A stretch of DNA of 64,000 nucleotides from an uncultured bacterium. GTDB taxonomy: Bacteria > Patescibacteriota > Saccharimonadia > Saccharimonadales > Saccharimonadaceae. Made by a program: the position numbers and the translations under genes. The stretch covers positions 1-64,000 of the forward strand of contig CAIJKY010000005.1 of the NCBI GenBank assembly GCA_903821365.1, written 5' to 3'. The number at the start of each line of letters is the position of its first letter. Position 1 is the first letter of the stretch. Under the pieces are notes generated by a model. That model had not been told where the DNA came from. It worked only from the letters and a program-made list of their open reading frames with translations, and did not search any database. Positions 1-9,116 of the stretch are shown here, piece by piece.

Positions 1-350
<350 letters not shown>

Positions 351-584
351 TGATCCATGATTTGTTCGTTGCGAAATAGTGTAGCAATATGCTATGAAAC
401 GCGAACGAGTCATGGGGTCCAGAGGCCTGTTATTGCTACTTGTAGTGATAACAAAACCTGGTAGGTCGACTAGTAGTTAGTGTAGTATAAACTCACTAAC
501 CCGATCGTTCTTTCATTATATACAATTCAGTAACCGTATGGACATCGAGTCAGTCTCGTTTAGCGCGTGCTAAATATCACTCAC

Positions 585-694
585 TCGGTGCCCATGGCGC
601 TAGGGAAACACCTGTTCTCATGCCGAACACAGAAGTTAAGCCTAGCAGCGGCGATTATACTGCTCATTAGAGTGGGAAACTAGCACGGTGCCGA
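585..694 (+). rRNA. rrf: 5S ribosomal RNA
   Basis: The core string CCGAACACAGAAGTTAAG is the loop B/C region of bacterial 5S rRNA. The ends pair as helix I (585-592 with 687-694, including two G-U pairs), giving a length of 110 nt, slightly shorter than the usual 115-120. It lies downstream of 23S on the same strand and is followed at once by a U-tract terminator, so it closes the rrn operon. Confidence 0.93.
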
Positions 695-698
695 ATTA

Positions 699-735
699 TA
701 AAATAGCCATCCTAATCGGGTGGCTATTTTCTTTT
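699..735 (+). terminator. rrn operon intrinsic terminator
   Basis: The 13-bp stem AAAATAGCCATCC with GGGTGGCTATTTT (one G-U pair), a short loop and a T-rich run (TTTTCTTTTT) follow directly on 5S rRNA. Confidence 0.9.
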
Positions 736-818
736 TAGGCTTTTTTGACGGGTCTTTTAAACATAAGCGTAGTGCGGTATACTACATGAAACGACTACAT
801 ATAAAAAGGGTGTTATTC

Positions 819-1406
819 ATGAGTGTCACAATCAATAGTACTTCTCTAAAGAAACTTCAAAATTCGCTAAGAGGAAGTAGTATTACAGGATTTGCATGTA
901 ACACGGCAACAAAACATAATCGTTCGGGGTTTACGATCGTTGAGCTACTGATTGTTATCGTCGTCATCGGTATTCTTGCAGCGATAGTATTAAATACGTT
1001 CTCTGGAGTCCAGGCACGCGCACGCAACACTGAACGCCAAACCGACATGAAAAGCCTCGCAAGCCAAATGGAAATTTATTATAGCAGCAATGCTGGCTAT
1101 CCACTTGCCTCAGCGCTAGACTATAACGGCACGCCAGCCCGCACAGGAAGCGATATTGCAGCGCTACTGCCTGGTATCGATCGTAACGCAGTAATTGCAC
1201 CTGGCGCTGCGGGCGGTGTTACCAATTCAATCGATAATATTGTGCCAGGTATAACCGTCACAAATATTTACGGCTATATCGCCTACGATTCAAACGGCAC
1301 AACCCTTTGTACTGTTGCTCCTTGCTCGAAGTACAAGATCTATTGGACCGAAGAAACCGCTGGAAGTACTGCAGCCATTCAAAGGTCTCGTGATAGCCTT
1401 AACTAG
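819..1406 (+). CDS. Type IV pilin-like prepilin
   Basis: This is a prepilin of about 195 residues. After a 40-residue basic leader comes the class III signal GFTIVELLIVIVVIGILAAI, with the cleavage G, F+1 and E+5 in place, continuing into the hydrophobic N-terminal helix and a globular domain. The C-terminal half has two cysteines seven residues apart that could form the D-region disulfide. The start at 819 is chosen because AAGGGTG lies 8 nt upstream; an in-frame ATG at 786 is possible, and anything earlier would overlap the rRNA terminator. No other pilus genes are nearby, so it is an orphan here. In Saccharibacteria type IV pili serve twitching and host attachment; a role in this strain is inferred. 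Confidence 0.88.
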   Translation: MSVTINSTSLKKLQNSLRGSSITGFACNTATKHNRSGFTIVELLIVIVVIGILAAIVLNTFSGVQARARNTERQTDMKSLASQMEIYYSSNAGYPLASALDYNGTPARTGSDIAALLPGIDRNAVIAPGAAGGVTNSIDNIVPGITVTNIYGYIAYDSNGTTLCTVAPCSKYKIYWTEETAGSTAAIQRSRDSLN

Positions 1407-1443
1407 TTAAGAGCTAACTGTGTATTCTTAGTTGATGTATAAG

Positions 1444-1467
1444 AAGCGCCGTAATGGCGCTTTTTAT
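1444..1467 (+). terminator. Terminator of the pilin gene
   Basis: The 7-bp stem AAGCGCC/GGCGCTT with a 5-nt loop is followed by TTTTTATATT, about 40 bases after the pilin stop. Confidence 0.85.
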
Positions 1468-1521
1468 ATTACTTAACTAAATCTACTCACAATACCGTCA
1501 TCAGATCAGCACTATCAAGAC

Positions 1522-1562
1522 ACTAAAAAACGACCTAACTCGCACAGAGGTCGTTTTTTAGT
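1522..1562. terminator. Second, bidirectional-looking terminator hairpin
   Basis: A perfect 15-bp inverted repeat (ACTAAAAAACGACCT and its complement) has an 11-nt loop. It has A-runs on one arm and T-runs on the other, so it could end transcription from either side. It insulates the pilin from the promoter at 1656. Confidence 0.75.
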
Positions 1563-1655
1563 ATAGCTGCGTAAGCAACTAATCGTTAGTAATAATATAT
1601 CACCAAGCGAAAAAGCACAAGACATTAACTAAACATTAAATCGGTTATGTAAATA

Positions 1656-1684
1656 TTGACAAAATCAATAAACATTGTTAATAT
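1656..1684 (+). promoter_or_regulatory. Sigma70-type promoter of the KGG-protein gene
   Basis: TTGACA (1656-1661), a 17-bp spacer and TAATAT (1679-1684) form a near-consensus promoter. It leaves a leader of about 107 nt that holds the palindrome TCACATGTGA near 1701-1710. The leader contrasts with the many leaderless genes in this window. Confidence 0.75.
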
Positions 1685-1797
1685 GCTTATGTACACATAT
1701 CACATGTGAGGTAAATAACAGAAAACGCTAAAACTACCTCTGTAGAATATACGCAGGGACTGGTTTTTCGTTTGCCAATTGAATAAGGGAGTAAGAC

Positions 1798-2061
1798 ATG
1801 GCAGGAACCAAAGAAGGCGGCCGCAAAGCCGCTGAAGCAAACCGCGCTCGCCACGGTAAAGATTTTTACGCACGTATCGGTGCAAAGGGCGGTAAATTAG
1901 GCCACACTGGTGGTTTTGCTGCAAACCGCGACCTTGCACGTGTTGCAGGCAGTAAGGGCGGCCGCATTAGCCGTCGTCGCAAAGCAGGCGAGGGTGAGAC
2001 TCCAGTAGCACAAGCTACTCCAGTCGTTGCTCCAATCGACACAACAAACACTGCTCAGTAA
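1798..2061 (+). CDS. KGG-motif general stress protein
   Basis: This 87-residue, very hydrophilic, basic protein carries the repeated Lys-Gly-Gly motif (GAKGGKLG, GSKGGRIS) and an opening GTKEGGRKAAE typical of the KGG / GsiB-YciG family of small stress-induced proteins. The family is thought to be intrinsically disordered and linked to desiccation or general stress; its molecular role is unknown. The C-terminal tail is Ala/Pro/Thr-rich. AGGGAG lies 8 nt before the ATG. The strong promoter and long leader suggest high or regulated expression. Confidence 0.85.
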   Translation: MAGTKEGGRKAAEANRARHGKDFYARIGAKGGKLGHTGGFAANRDLARVAGSKGGRISRRRKAGEGETPVAQATPVVAPIDTTNTAQ

Positions 2062-2088
2062 GTCTTGGCAGTCATCGGCGCTCGATGT

Positions 2089-2550
2089 TCATACATTCGA
2101 GCGAGTACGCTTCAAACGGCGCCTTCGGGCGTCGTTTGCGTGCCAAGAGCTCGAGCAATTAAAGCACTGATAGCTCAGGTTAGCCTTTTGTATCCCTGCA
2201 TGCTGACAATTTGGGCAGAGACTACGCGCATATAGCCAGTCGCGGTAGGTATCGAGCTGGGCTTCTTTGTAATTAGGATCAATTACTATCTTAAAACGTG
2301 GCGCGAGCACCATCATGGCATGCTCCCAGGCTGCTACTTCGTTGCGTAGCAGGCTAACATCAAGATCGTAGCTCCGGTGTCCAAGTTGGGCATGGCCAAT
2401 CTCGTGCAGTACGTCCCAAACATCCTGTTCACTCATTTGTTTGCAGTAATGGATGGTCGCCGTCTCTGGAGACCAAAAACAATCACTATCGGATGCAAAC
2501 GTGTAGGCTGGGAACGCAGCGATAATCGAAGCAAGAACGGTGTTAGCCAT
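2089..2550 (-). CDS. HExxH metallopeptidase-like protein with C-terminal zinc ribbon
   Basis: The 153-residue protein has HEIGHAQLGH near residue 49, the zinc-binding helix of ImmA/IrrE-like and related metallopeptidases, and a later glutamate (EVAAWEHA) at the place of the third ligand. Around residues 111-132 are two CxxC pairs (CPNC and CFNC), a zinc ribbon. It starts inside the end of the upstream ROK gene (8-nt overlap), so the two are translationally coupled. No helix-turn-helix domain is seen, unlike many ImmA partners, and I cannot name a substrate. Confidence 0.7.
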   Translation of the reverse strand: MANTVLASIIAAFPAYTFASDSDCFWSPETATIHYCKQMSEQDVWDVLHEIGHAQLGHRSYDLDVSLLRNEVAAWEHAMMVLAPRFKIVIDPNYKEAQLDTYRDWLYARSLCPNCQHAGIQKANLSYQCFNCSSSWHANDARRRRLKRTRSNV

Positions 2551-3373
2551 GAAGCTTATCTTCGGCGTAGTAACAGCATCCGTAGAGCACGGCTTCTTCG
2601 GCGTGCTGAGCCTGTTCGATAGGCGGCAAATCGATGTAAGCAGGGAGGCGCTCTTTCATGATATCCGTCAGTGCGTCTCGCCAATGCTCAGTAAAGTGTG
2701 TTCCAACGCCACCGCCAATAATGATCACATCTGGCTGCAGTGCGGGGATAAGTGCCAGCAAGCCATCAGATACACGCTCGGCAATATCGCGCCAAACCTT
2801 TTGATCGGTGATATCCGAAGCTAACTGATCGGTTCGAGCATGCAGCGCCTTGCCTGATGCGTAGCTTTGCCATGCGGCAAAACCATTATCACTACCAGCA
2901 TCAGGTCGTCGCAAGGTCATCCAACCGGCTTCGGAGCCACTGAGCGCCGAAATAATCTTTCCCTTAACGATAATGCCGCTGCCGATGCCAGTACTAACGG
3001 TCAGGTAAAGGCACAGACGTGGTACGGGTGACAAGGCACGTGCCTCTGATAAACCAGCTAAATTAGCATCATTTTCAAGATAGATCGGACACGTAAAATG
3101 TTGAGCTAGTGCACTGCGAAGTCCAAAGTTTTCCCATGGCAGATTGCCGCAACGAACCACCGTGCCACTTCTTAGGTTAAGTATTCCTGGCACGGCAAGA
3201 CAAATTGCCGCTGGCATCTGACTCTCGGTGTGTTCACGTAGCACGGGGAGCAAATCTGCCAAAAACGCTTCAGTATCACTATTCGTGACAAAGCGCGTCT
3301 CCTTAAGCAATGTAAGGCCGTCAAAGCTGGCCACTAGGGTTTTTGTTCCTCCGATGTCGACAGCTATAATCAT
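2543..3373 (-). CDS. ROK-family sugar kinase-like protein
   Basis: This is an actin-like ATPase-fold sugar kinase. It opens with the phosphate-1 motif AVDIGGTKT, has the LENDANLAGL segment with the catalytic Asp of ROK kinases, STGIGSGI (phosphate-2) and IIGGGVG (adenosine motif). The usual zinc-binding CxCGxxGC cluster is absent: the region after GSEAGW has no cysteines. The start at 3373 is chosen because a TATACT box sits 7 nt upstream, which would make the transcript leaderless; an upstream in-frame ATG at 3403 lacks a ribosome site. Its sugar cannot be told from the sequence. It overlaps the metallopeptidase gene downstream. Confidence 0.82.
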   Translation of the reverse strand: MIIAVDIGGTKTLVASFDGLTLLKETRFVTNSDTEAFLADLLPVLREHTESQMPAAICLAVPGILNLRSGTVVRCGNLPWENFGLRSALAQHFTCPIYLENDANLAGLSEARALSPVPRLCLYLTVSTGIGSGIIVKGKIISALSGSEAGWMTLRRPDAGSDNGFAAWQSYASGKALHARTDQLASDITDQKVWRDIAERVSDGLLALIPALQPDVIIIGGGVGTHFTEHWRDALTDIMKERLPAYIDLPPIEQAQHAEEAVLYGCCYYAEDKLHG

Positions 3374-3456
3374 GCGATCAGTATATACGATCGGTATAGA
3401 CATGCGCCACTGGAAATTTCTTTGCTTTATTGTGAATTCAGTTGTATGATAGGTAT

Positions 3457-4011
3457 ATGGAAGAGCAGAGTACTACTTGGCAAGCTTTTGCAGGCTATGC
3501 AGTCGCAGGCTTAGTGTTTGTTGGCTTGTTGTTTGGCGGTATCGCCTTTTTCAAGCAGCGCGACAATCAGATCGCTCAAGCACAGTCGCCAGTTGTGGCA
3601 AGTGCGCCAGCGGAGACGACGAAGCCGCAGCAAGACTCTGAACAACAAAAACAGCAAGTAAAAGACCAAGCCGATCAAAAAGCCGCCGCCGATAAAGCCG
3701 CTAAAGAAAAAGCCGATAAAGCTGCTCGCGATAAAGCCGCTGCTGACGCACGCAGCAAACAGGCAGCTGATCAGGCTGCGGCCGCTCAGGCAAAAGCCGA
3801 AGCCGACCGCAAAGCTGCTGCAAACAAACCAGCCGCTACACCAACGCCAGCCGCGAATGTCCCGACAACCGGCCCTACTGAAGTACCTGCAACAGGTCTC
3901 GCAACCGATTACTCGCTGCCAGCTATGGCGGTTGTCCTTGCTGGGTTTAGCGTCTACCGTTGGCTTGCAAGTCGTAAGAGCCTCCGCTATTCATTGCTGT
4001 CGCGTACCTAA
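3457..4011 (+). CDS. Bitopic surface protein with charged Ala/Lys/Asp helix and VPATG sorting-like signal
   Basis: The protein of about 184 residues has an N-terminal membrane segment (residues ~10-30), a long stretch of Ala/Lys/Asp/Gln (DKAAKEKADKAARDKAAADA and similar) predicted as a continuous helix or coiled coil, a Pro/Thr/Ala hinge, then VPATG, a second hydrophobic segment and a basic tail. The last three elements have the order of an LPXTG cell-wall sorting signal. TATGAT ends 6 nt before the ATG, so the mRNA should be leaderless. It is divergent from the ROK gene; both promoters lie in the same short gap. A spacer or stalk role at the cell surface is an inference. Confidence 0.65.
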   Translation: MEEQSTTWQAFAGYAVAGLVFVGLLFGGIAFFKQRDNQIAQAQSPVVASAPAETTKPQQDSEQQKQQVKDQADQKAAADKAAKEKADKAARDKAAADARSKQAADQAAAAQAKAEADRKAAANKPAATPTPAANVPTTGPTEVPATGLATDYSLPAMAVVLAGFSVYRWLASRKSLRYSLLSRT

Positions 4012-4181
4012 AACCTCGTAACAGAGAGCCCGTAATGCGCTTTAGCTTTACTTATATCTGTTTTTGATGCATAATGAGAAGTAATCTCCAGGGACTCGTG
4101 TTTTAGGTTGCACGCGCCCAGCGCTTATTCTTATAACCGTGCCCTGAAGAAAATACTTTTGGAAGGAGTCATTTTTACGAA

Positions 4182-5243
4182 ATGACAAAGCAGAATATAA
4201 CAATGGATGAACTGCTTGAACAAGCAGAGTCATCCCAACTCACCCCCGGTGAGGTGATGGAAGCCACTGTGCTTTCTGTCAAAAAGAACGAGATCTGGCT
4301 CGATCTTGGCGGTTTTGGTATCGGTTTGGTACCACGACGCGAGATCGGCTTCGGTAAGGCAATAGAGGTCGGCCAATCGGTGGTCGCCAGTATTGTTGAT
4401 GCCGATATGGAAGACGGCTACGCCTTGCTTTCACTACGCAAGGCCGCAAAGGACCGTGGCTGGGACGAAGTTAAACGTCAGTTTGACGCCAGCGAAACAA
4501 TTGAGGTGACTGCCTACGATGCAAACCGTGGTGGTCTACTTATCGAACTTGAAGGCATTCGTGGCTTCATGCCGGTAAGTCAGTTGTCAGCCGAGCACTA
4601 TCCACGTGTTGGTGGTGCCGACAAAGACGAGATCCTCCAGCGTCTTAACGCTATCGTTAGCAAGCCGCTTCGTGTTCGCATCCTTGATGCCGACCGCAAA
4701 GCTAACAAGCTAATCTTCAGCGAAAAAGAGGCAATCAAAGAAGGGCTCGCTGAGCGCTTTGAAAAGCTCAAACCAGGTGATGTCGTACGTGGCGTGGTGA
4801 CTGGTGTAGTTGACTTTGGCGCCTTCGTCAATGTTGATGGCATCGAAGGTCTCATCCACATTAGCGAAATCAGCTGGGAACGTGTTAACAACCCAAGCGA
4901 TTACGTTAAGGTTGGCGACACGGTTGAAGCTAAGATTATCTCAATCGACAAAGAGCGTTTGAGCCTCAGCATCAAGCAGTTGACTGAAGACCCATGGGCC
5001 AAAGAAGTTGAACAGTTTAAAAAAGGTGACGCTGCCGAAGGCACTGTAACCCGTATTACACCGTTTGGCGCTTTCGTTCAGTTGAGTCCAGCTGTTGAAG
5101 CATTAGTCCACGTGACTGAGCTCAGCGAAGGTGGTGCAAGTGTTGATCCCGAAAAGCTGTTCAAGCTTGGCGAGAAAAAGACTTTCACTATTCTCGATAT
5201 CGACCGCGACAATCGCAAAATCTCCCTCAGCTTGAAAAAGTAG
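4182..5243 (+). CDS. rpsA: 30S ribosomal protein bS1
   Basis: The protein of 353 residues has four consecutive S1 OB-fold repeats (about 20-85, 105-180, 195-265, 280-353), seen as the repeated GxVxxxxxFGAFVxxxGxEGLIHISE pattern. It binds mRNA on the 30S subunit and helps initiation. Four repeats is the short form seen in Gram-positive and Patescibacteria lineages, against six in E. coli. AAGGAG lies 13 nt upstream, a long spacing. It precedes infB, forming a translation pair. Confidence 0.92.
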   Translation: MTKQNITMDELLEQAESSQLTPGEVMEATVLSVKKNEIWLDLGGFGIGLVPRREIGFGKAIEVGQSVVASIVDADMEDGYALLSLRKAAKDRGWDEVKRQFDASETIEVTAYDANRGGLLIELEGIRGFMPVSQLSAEHYPRVGGADKDEILQRLNAIVSKPLRVRILDADRKANKLIFSEKEAIKEGLAERFEKLKPGDVVRGVVTGVVDFGAFVNVDGIEGLIHISEISWERVNNPSDYVKVGDTVEAKIISIDKERLSLSIKQLTEDPWAKEVEQFKKGDAAEGTVTRITPFGAFVQLSPAVEALVHVTELSEGGASVDPEKLFKLGEKKTFTILDIDRDNRKISLSLKK

Positions 5244-5268
5244 GGAAGTCGCTAAGGAGTAGTGCGTC

Positions 5269-5310
5269 CGGGTCAGGCTACGCATCGTTACGATGATGCC
5301 GCCAGACCCG
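5269..5310 (+). other. Stable hairpin in the rpsA-infB spacer
   Basis: CGGGTC/GACCCG closes a stem that continues through GGC/GCC to a perfect CATCG-TTA-CGATG tip. There is no T-run after it, so it looks more like an mRNA structure or processing site than a terminator. It lies about 65 nt upstream of the infB start. Confidence 0.5.
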
Positions 5311-5373
5311 CTCGCAGTGCTTCGACAGTGAGAGTGGACACACTATCTGATTAATACATAAAGGAGCAGCCGC

Positions 5374-7149
5374 ATGGCAGACGGAAACAAGACCCTTGTT
5401 GTCCCAGAAATGATTACTGTTGGCGAGCTCGCGACCCAGCTTGATTTGCCGGTCACAAAATTGATCGGTGAGTTGTTCAAAAACGGCATTATGGCTACGG
5501 TGAATCAGCGTATCGACTTTGAGACGGCGCAAATTATCGTTGAAGAACTCAAGCTCGATGTCAGCTTGCAAAAAAAAGAAACCGAAAACGTCATTGCCGA
5601 TCGTAAAGCCGATGTTCGCGCTCATAGTGAACAAGCGAGCGAGCGCCCGCCAATCGTCGCCGTCATGGGCCACGTCGACCACGGCAAGACCAGCCTACTC
5701 GACGCCATTCTCGACCTCAAAGTCGTTAGCGGAGAAGCCGGTGGCATCACTCAGCACATCAGCGCTTACCAGGCGACGCGCAAAGGCAAAGTCATCACTT
5801 TACTTGATACGCCTGGCCACGAGGCCTTCTCGGCCTTAAGGCAGCACGGAGCAGCCCTTACCGACGTTGTTATCATCGTTGTTGCAGCTGATGACGGCGT
5901 CAAACCGCAAACCATCGAAGCCATCAAGTTTGCCCAAGCCGCTCACGCCAAAATGGTCGTCGCCATCACTAAGATGGATAAAGACACCGCTGACGTGCCG
6001 CGCGTCAAAGCCCAGCTTATCGAATTCGGCCTCCAAACCGAAGAGTGGGGTGGTGACACGGTTATGGTTGAAGTCAGTGCTAAAACTGGTGCTGGCATCG
6101 ATAAACTACTCGATCTCGTTCTGTTAGTAGCTGATCTTGAGGAGCTCAAAGCCGAAATCGACGGCCCTGCCGAAGGTCTAGTCATCGAATCCAACACCGT
6201 TCACGGTCGTGGCTCAGTTGTTCGCTTGCTTGTCGAACATGGTGTCTTAAAACCCGGCAGCTTCTTGGTTGCTGGTAAAGCTTTCGGTAAAATCCGCACC
6301 TTAGAAGACTACGCTGGCCGCCCGCTCAAAGAAGCTGGACCATCGACCCCTGCGATCGTCACCGGTTTTAAAGAATTACCACAGTTTGGTGACCGTTTCG
6401 ACGTCGTGAAAAACGAAAAAGAAGCCCGCCTCCGCGCCGCCGCTCGTGTTGCCAGTAACCTTGAGTCATCATCAGCCAGCATGAGCACTACCGATGTGCT
6501 CGGCATGATGAACCGCCAAGCCGAAACCGTCGTGCTAAACACCATCGTCAAAGCCGATGTTCAGGGTTCGCTAACGTCACTCCTCGACAGTCTCCGTTTA
6601 ATTGAAACCAAAGAAGCTGTTGTCCGCATCGTCGCCAGTGGCGTTGGTCACATCTCAGAGACCGACGTTCGTCGCGCAGCCGGTAGTGGCGCTATCATCT
6701 ACGGCTTCAACGTTCAACTCAGCCCAGCCGTCAAACGCGTTGCCGCCCGCGAAAAAGTCGAAATCCGCCTCTATAAAGTCATTTACGAACTGTTAGACAA
6801 TGCCCATACTGCCTTAGAAGACCTGCTCGCTCCAGAAGTTGTCGAAACCGAAGTCGGTAAGCTGACCATCAAAGGCGTCTTCAAGATCACCAAAGAAGAA
6901 GCCGTCGTTGGTGGGGAAGTCACTACTGGCAAGGCTGTGCCAAAAACCTTGGTGCGCATTATGCACGGTACAGAGCAGCTCGGCGAAGCCACGGTCACCA
7001 ACCTCCAGCGCAACAAGCAAGATGCTAAAGAAGTATTCGAAGGCGACCTCTGTGGCTTGAGTCTCAAAACCCATGGCAAATCGACCATCGAAATCGGCGA
7101 CAAGCTCGAATTCTTCACCCGCGAACTTAAAAAGCGTACCCTCAAGTAG
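5374..7149 (+). CDS. infB: Translation initiation factor IF-2
   Basis: The 591-residue protein lacks the long N-terminal extension of E. coli IF-2; only about 90 residues with an IF2_N domain come before the G domain. GTPase motifs are GHVDHGKT (near 99), DTPGHE and TKMD, followed by the beta-barrel domains II and III and the fMet-tRNA-binding C2 domain. It places initiator tRNA on the 30S subunit. AAAGGAG lies 7 nt before the ATG. A strong terminator follows. Confidence 0.96.
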   Translation: MADGNKTLVVPEMITVGELATQLDLPVTKLIGELFKNGIMATVNQRIDFETAQIIVEELKLDVSLQKKETENVIADRKADVRAHSEQASERPPIVAVMGHVDHGKTSLLDAILDLKVVSGEAGGITQHISAYQATRKGKVITLLDTPGHEAFSALRQHGAALTDVVIIVVAADDGVKPQTIEAIKFAQAAHAKMVVAITKMDKDTADVPRVKAQLIEFGLQTEEWGGDTVMVEVSAKTGAGIDKLLDLVLLVADLEELKAEIDGPAEGLVIESNTVHGRGSVVRLLVEHGVLKPGSFLVAGKAFGKIRTLEDYAGRPLKEAGPSTPAIVTGFKELPQFGDRFDVVKNEKEARLRAAARVASNLESSSASMSTTDVLGMMNRQAETVVLNTIVKADVQGSLTSLLDSLRLIETKEAVVRIVASGVGHISETDVRRAAGSGAIIYGFNVQLSPAVKRVAAREKVEIRLYKVIYELLDNAHTALEDLLAPEVVETEVGKLTIKGVFKITKEEAVVGGEVTTGKAVPKTLVRIMHGTEQLGEATVTNLQRNKQDAKEVFEGDLCGLSLKTHGKSTIEIGDKLEFFTRELKKRTLK

Positions 7150-7192
7150 CCTCAAGCATCCATCTGCGCAGGGAATAATACTCGCGAAAAGC

Positions 7193-7225
7193 AAAACACC
7201 CCGGTTTAGCCGGGGTGTTTTCATG
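7193..7225 (+). terminator. infB terminator
   Basis: The perfect 12-bp stem AAAACACCCCGG/CCGGGGTGTTTT has a 5-nt loop. The same stem sequence recurs after rplU (42027-42060). Confidence 0.9.
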
Positions 7226-7305
7226 TTCCTCCGAGAGGAACCGATCAACTGCGGGTAGCAGGATGGCTCCTCTCGGGCCAGTAGTGGGTGAATGAATGTG
7301 GCCGA

Positions 7306-7337
7306 GGAGCGGCACCCCGTGGTGGGGGTGCCGCTCC
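7306..7337 (-). terminator. GC hairpin downstream of the 7355 gene
   Basis: A perfect 13-bp stem (GGAGCGGCACCCC) with a 6-nt loop begins 18 bases past the stop of the leftward GC-rich gene. It has no U-tract; it may stabilise the 3' end or act as a terminator. Confidence 0.6.
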
Positions 7338-7354
7338 AGTTGGTCAGCCGCTGG

Positions 7355-8011
7355 TCAGCGGTTGTCCATTGGGTTCCGCTTGCGCGGTTGCTCGGAGCGG
7401 TCGCTCGGCGGACGCACGGTCGTGCGCGTGGTGGCCGGGCTGGCCATCGGGTTCCGCTTGGCCGGCCGCGGGAAGGCCGCGGACGGCGTCTCGAGCGGCG
7501 CCTGGTCGATGACCGCGCCGACCCAGGTGCGGTCGGCCGACACGTACCTCGTGTCTTCGGCCTTGGGCGGCACCGGCGGGGTGTACGACGGCGCCCGGAA
7601 GGAGGTCTGCGGCTGCGTGCACTCGTTCGTGTGGCCAGCGTTGCGCCACTGCTGGTGCGCCTCGCTCGACCCCTCTCGGTTGCCGAACTCGCGCCCCTGC
7701 GCGTAGGCGTTTGCCGCGGCGTCGTTCAGCTGCCCGTTGTGCTCCGACATGATCTCTCTCCAGGCCAGCAAGCCCAGAACGTAGATGATGATGGCGCACA
7801 GCAGCGCGTACAGTCCCATGGCGAGCCATGGCCACATGAAGTTCACGAAGAGATCGGTGGCGGGAGTGTATCCCACGCCGATCAACGCCAACACTCCCGT
7901 GATGGCGAAGATGAACAGGGCTGCGTAGCCCCGTGCCTTCGTGAAGATGGGCTTCCTCTGCTTGCGCGGCGTGACAACCTTGGGGCTGTCAACGCTCGTC
8001 GATTCGGTCAT
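7355..8011 (-). CDS. Unrecognised two-TM membrane protein, GC-rich cassette 1
   Basis: I do not recognise this 218-residue protein. It has a basic N-terminus, two adjacent membrane segments (about 31-50 and 58-82, with a short loop), then a hydrophilic, Pro/Arg/Thr-rich cytoplasmic or external tail with the repeated string KRNPM. The start at 8011 is preceded by GGAGAGGAG. Upstream is the inverted repeat TCCGCAC/GTGCGGA and, near 8117-8122, a TATAAA box with a poor -35. Third positions are overwhelmingly G/C, unlike infB next door, which suggests transfer from a GC-rich genome. Antisense open frames exist only because of this GC bias. Confidence 0.65.
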   Translation of the reverse strand: MTESTSVDSPKVVTPRKQRKPIFTKARGYAALFIFAITGVLALIGVGYTPATDLFVNFMWPWLAMGLYALLCAIIIYVLGLLAWREIMSEHNGQLNDAAANAYAQGREFGNREGSSEAHQQWRNAGHTNECTQPQTSFRAPSYTPPVPPKAEDTRYVSADRTWVGAVIDQAPLETPSAAFPRPAKRNPMASPATTRTTVRPPSDRSEQPRKRNPMDNR

Positions 8012-8334
8012 GACACTCCTCTCCAAAAGCTCCGCACGGTGCGGACGCTCGGAAAAAGGTCGAAACCTGCCCATTCGGTGGACAGAATACAAGCCACAAT
8101 GAATTACATTGCAGCCTTTATACCGTCCACCAAATAAACAAAAAACACATTCATTACTCAAAACTGGTAAATTACATGCACCAAGCGAGCGATAACGCTC
8201 ATCTGTAGTGCAGTGGGTGATATACAGTAAAACTCTATATGTGACACTACATTACAAATGGTAAAAGGGGTGTACCGCCGGGGTACGAGTGCGTCACTGG
8301 TATGTGACACGTCTCGTACCCCTGGCGGGTCCCA
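8012..8334. other. Intergenic AT-rich region between two GC-rich cassettes
   Basis: This stretch has no gene. It carries the likely leader and promoter of the 7355 gene (TATAAA at 8117-8122 on the minus strand; palindrome near 8033-8047 just before its ribosome site) and the 3' hairpin of the 8335 gene at 8280-8322. The rest is AT-rich and I see nothing else in it. Confidence 0.5.
8280..8322 (-). terminator. GC hairpin downstream of the 8335 gene
   Basis: The outer 10-bp stem GGGGTACGAG/CTCGTACCCC encloses GTCAC/GTGAC, and the flanks CCGCC/GGCGG can extend it. It starts 12 bases after the stop. On the minus strand a weak TTTT follows. Confidence 0.6.
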
Positions 8335-9069
8335 TCAGTTGGTGGCGGTGCCACCGCTCGCGCTCTTGTTGGCCAGGCCGGCCTCCAACGAGGTGACCTG
8401 CACGTTCAGGTCGTCCAGCAGAGCGGTCGTCAGCACGAAGCCGTCGTCGATCTGCGCCGGGGAAGCCGACTTGGCGTCGACGACCTTGGTGGCGAGCAGC
8501 TCGCGGATCTTCTTCGCGGCCTTCTCGTTGCTATTGCGCTTTCCCTCGCCGGAGCGAATGAGGTTCTGGAGCTTCAGCAGCTCCCTGGGGTAGCCCGACT
8601 CGTCCAGCTCGACGTACGACCGGTTGGCCGGGCCGTCGAGGTTGCGGCGCACCAGCATCTGGAGCGCGACGATGTGCGGCGGGTAGTCCTGCTCTCCGTC
8701 GCCGGGGGCCGAGAACGCCACGAGCATCAGCGCCTCCTGGAGGGTGACGTCGTCGCGCAACATCTTGCCGTTCACCTCGTGCGTACGCGGGGTGGGGGTC
8801 GACGAGGACAGCGCCGCCGGGGCGTGGCCGTTGGTGCTAGCGCTGCTGCTGTTGGTGACGGCCAGTTCGGCCGCCCGCGGGTGGCAGGCGGCGATCAGGC
8901 GGTCGAGCGCGGCGGCGGTCTCGTCGGGGTCGGCGGTCTCGTCGTTGGTGCGCTCGAGGAGCTTCTGGACGGCGAGGGCTGCCTTGCGCTGGTGCGCGCG
9001 GAGAACCTCAGCCGCCTCGTCGGCGCCTTCGTTGGCGAGGGTGTCGATGGAGAACTTGGGGCTGGTCAT
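8335..9069 (-). CDS. Unrecognised soluble protein, GC-rich cassette 2
   Basis: I do not recognise this protein of about 244 residues. It is acidic and soluble, with no signal peptide or membrane segment, and looks mostly helical (for example HQRKAALAVQKLLER), with a Ser/Thr/Ala/Pro linker around residues 70-95. ATG at 9069 is chosen because AGAGGAG lies 7 nt upstream; longer frames run into the AT-rich leader. Codon use is strongly G/C-ending. A perfect 18-bp palindrome (9089-9106) and a GCGTTGGCG hairpin (9117-9147) sit in the leader, and a TTGACT/TACAAT promoter lies at 9365-9393. Confidence 0.65.
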   Translation of the reverse strand: MTSPKFSIDTLANEGADEAAEVLRAHQRKAALAVQKLLERTNDETADPDETAAALDRLIAACHPRAAELAVTNSSSASTNGHAPAALSSSTPTPRTHEVNGKMLRDDVTLQEALMLVAFSAPGDGEQDYPPHIVALQMLVRRNLDGPANRSYVELDESGYPRELLKLQNLIRSGEGKRNSNEKAAKKIRELLATKVVDAKSASPAQIDDGFVLTTALLDDLNVQVTSLEAGLANKSASGGTATN

Positions 9070-9088
9070 GTCGGACTCCTCTATATAA

Positions 9089-9106
9089 TGTCGTGCAAGC
9101 ACGACA
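9089..9106. promoter_or_regulatory. Perfect 18-bp palindrome upstream of cassette 2
   Basis: TGTCGTGC-AA-GCACGACA (with its complement symmetric) lies 20 bases before the start codon of the 8335 gene. It could be a protein-binding operator or an RNA hairpin beside the ribosome site. Confidence 0.5.
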
Positions 9107-9116
9107 GTGGGGTAGA

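Noticed and set aside
351-584. tRNA genes in the 23S-5S spacer or elsewhere
   Set aside because: No T-loop GTTCRANYC with matching acceptor stem and CCA-side pairing was found here or in other gaps.
7292-8137. Long open frames on the plus strand through the 7.3-8.1 kb island
   Set aside because: They are mirror frames of the minus-strand gene, kept open by high G/C third positions; no ribosome site or domain pattern, and they run through its leader hairpins.
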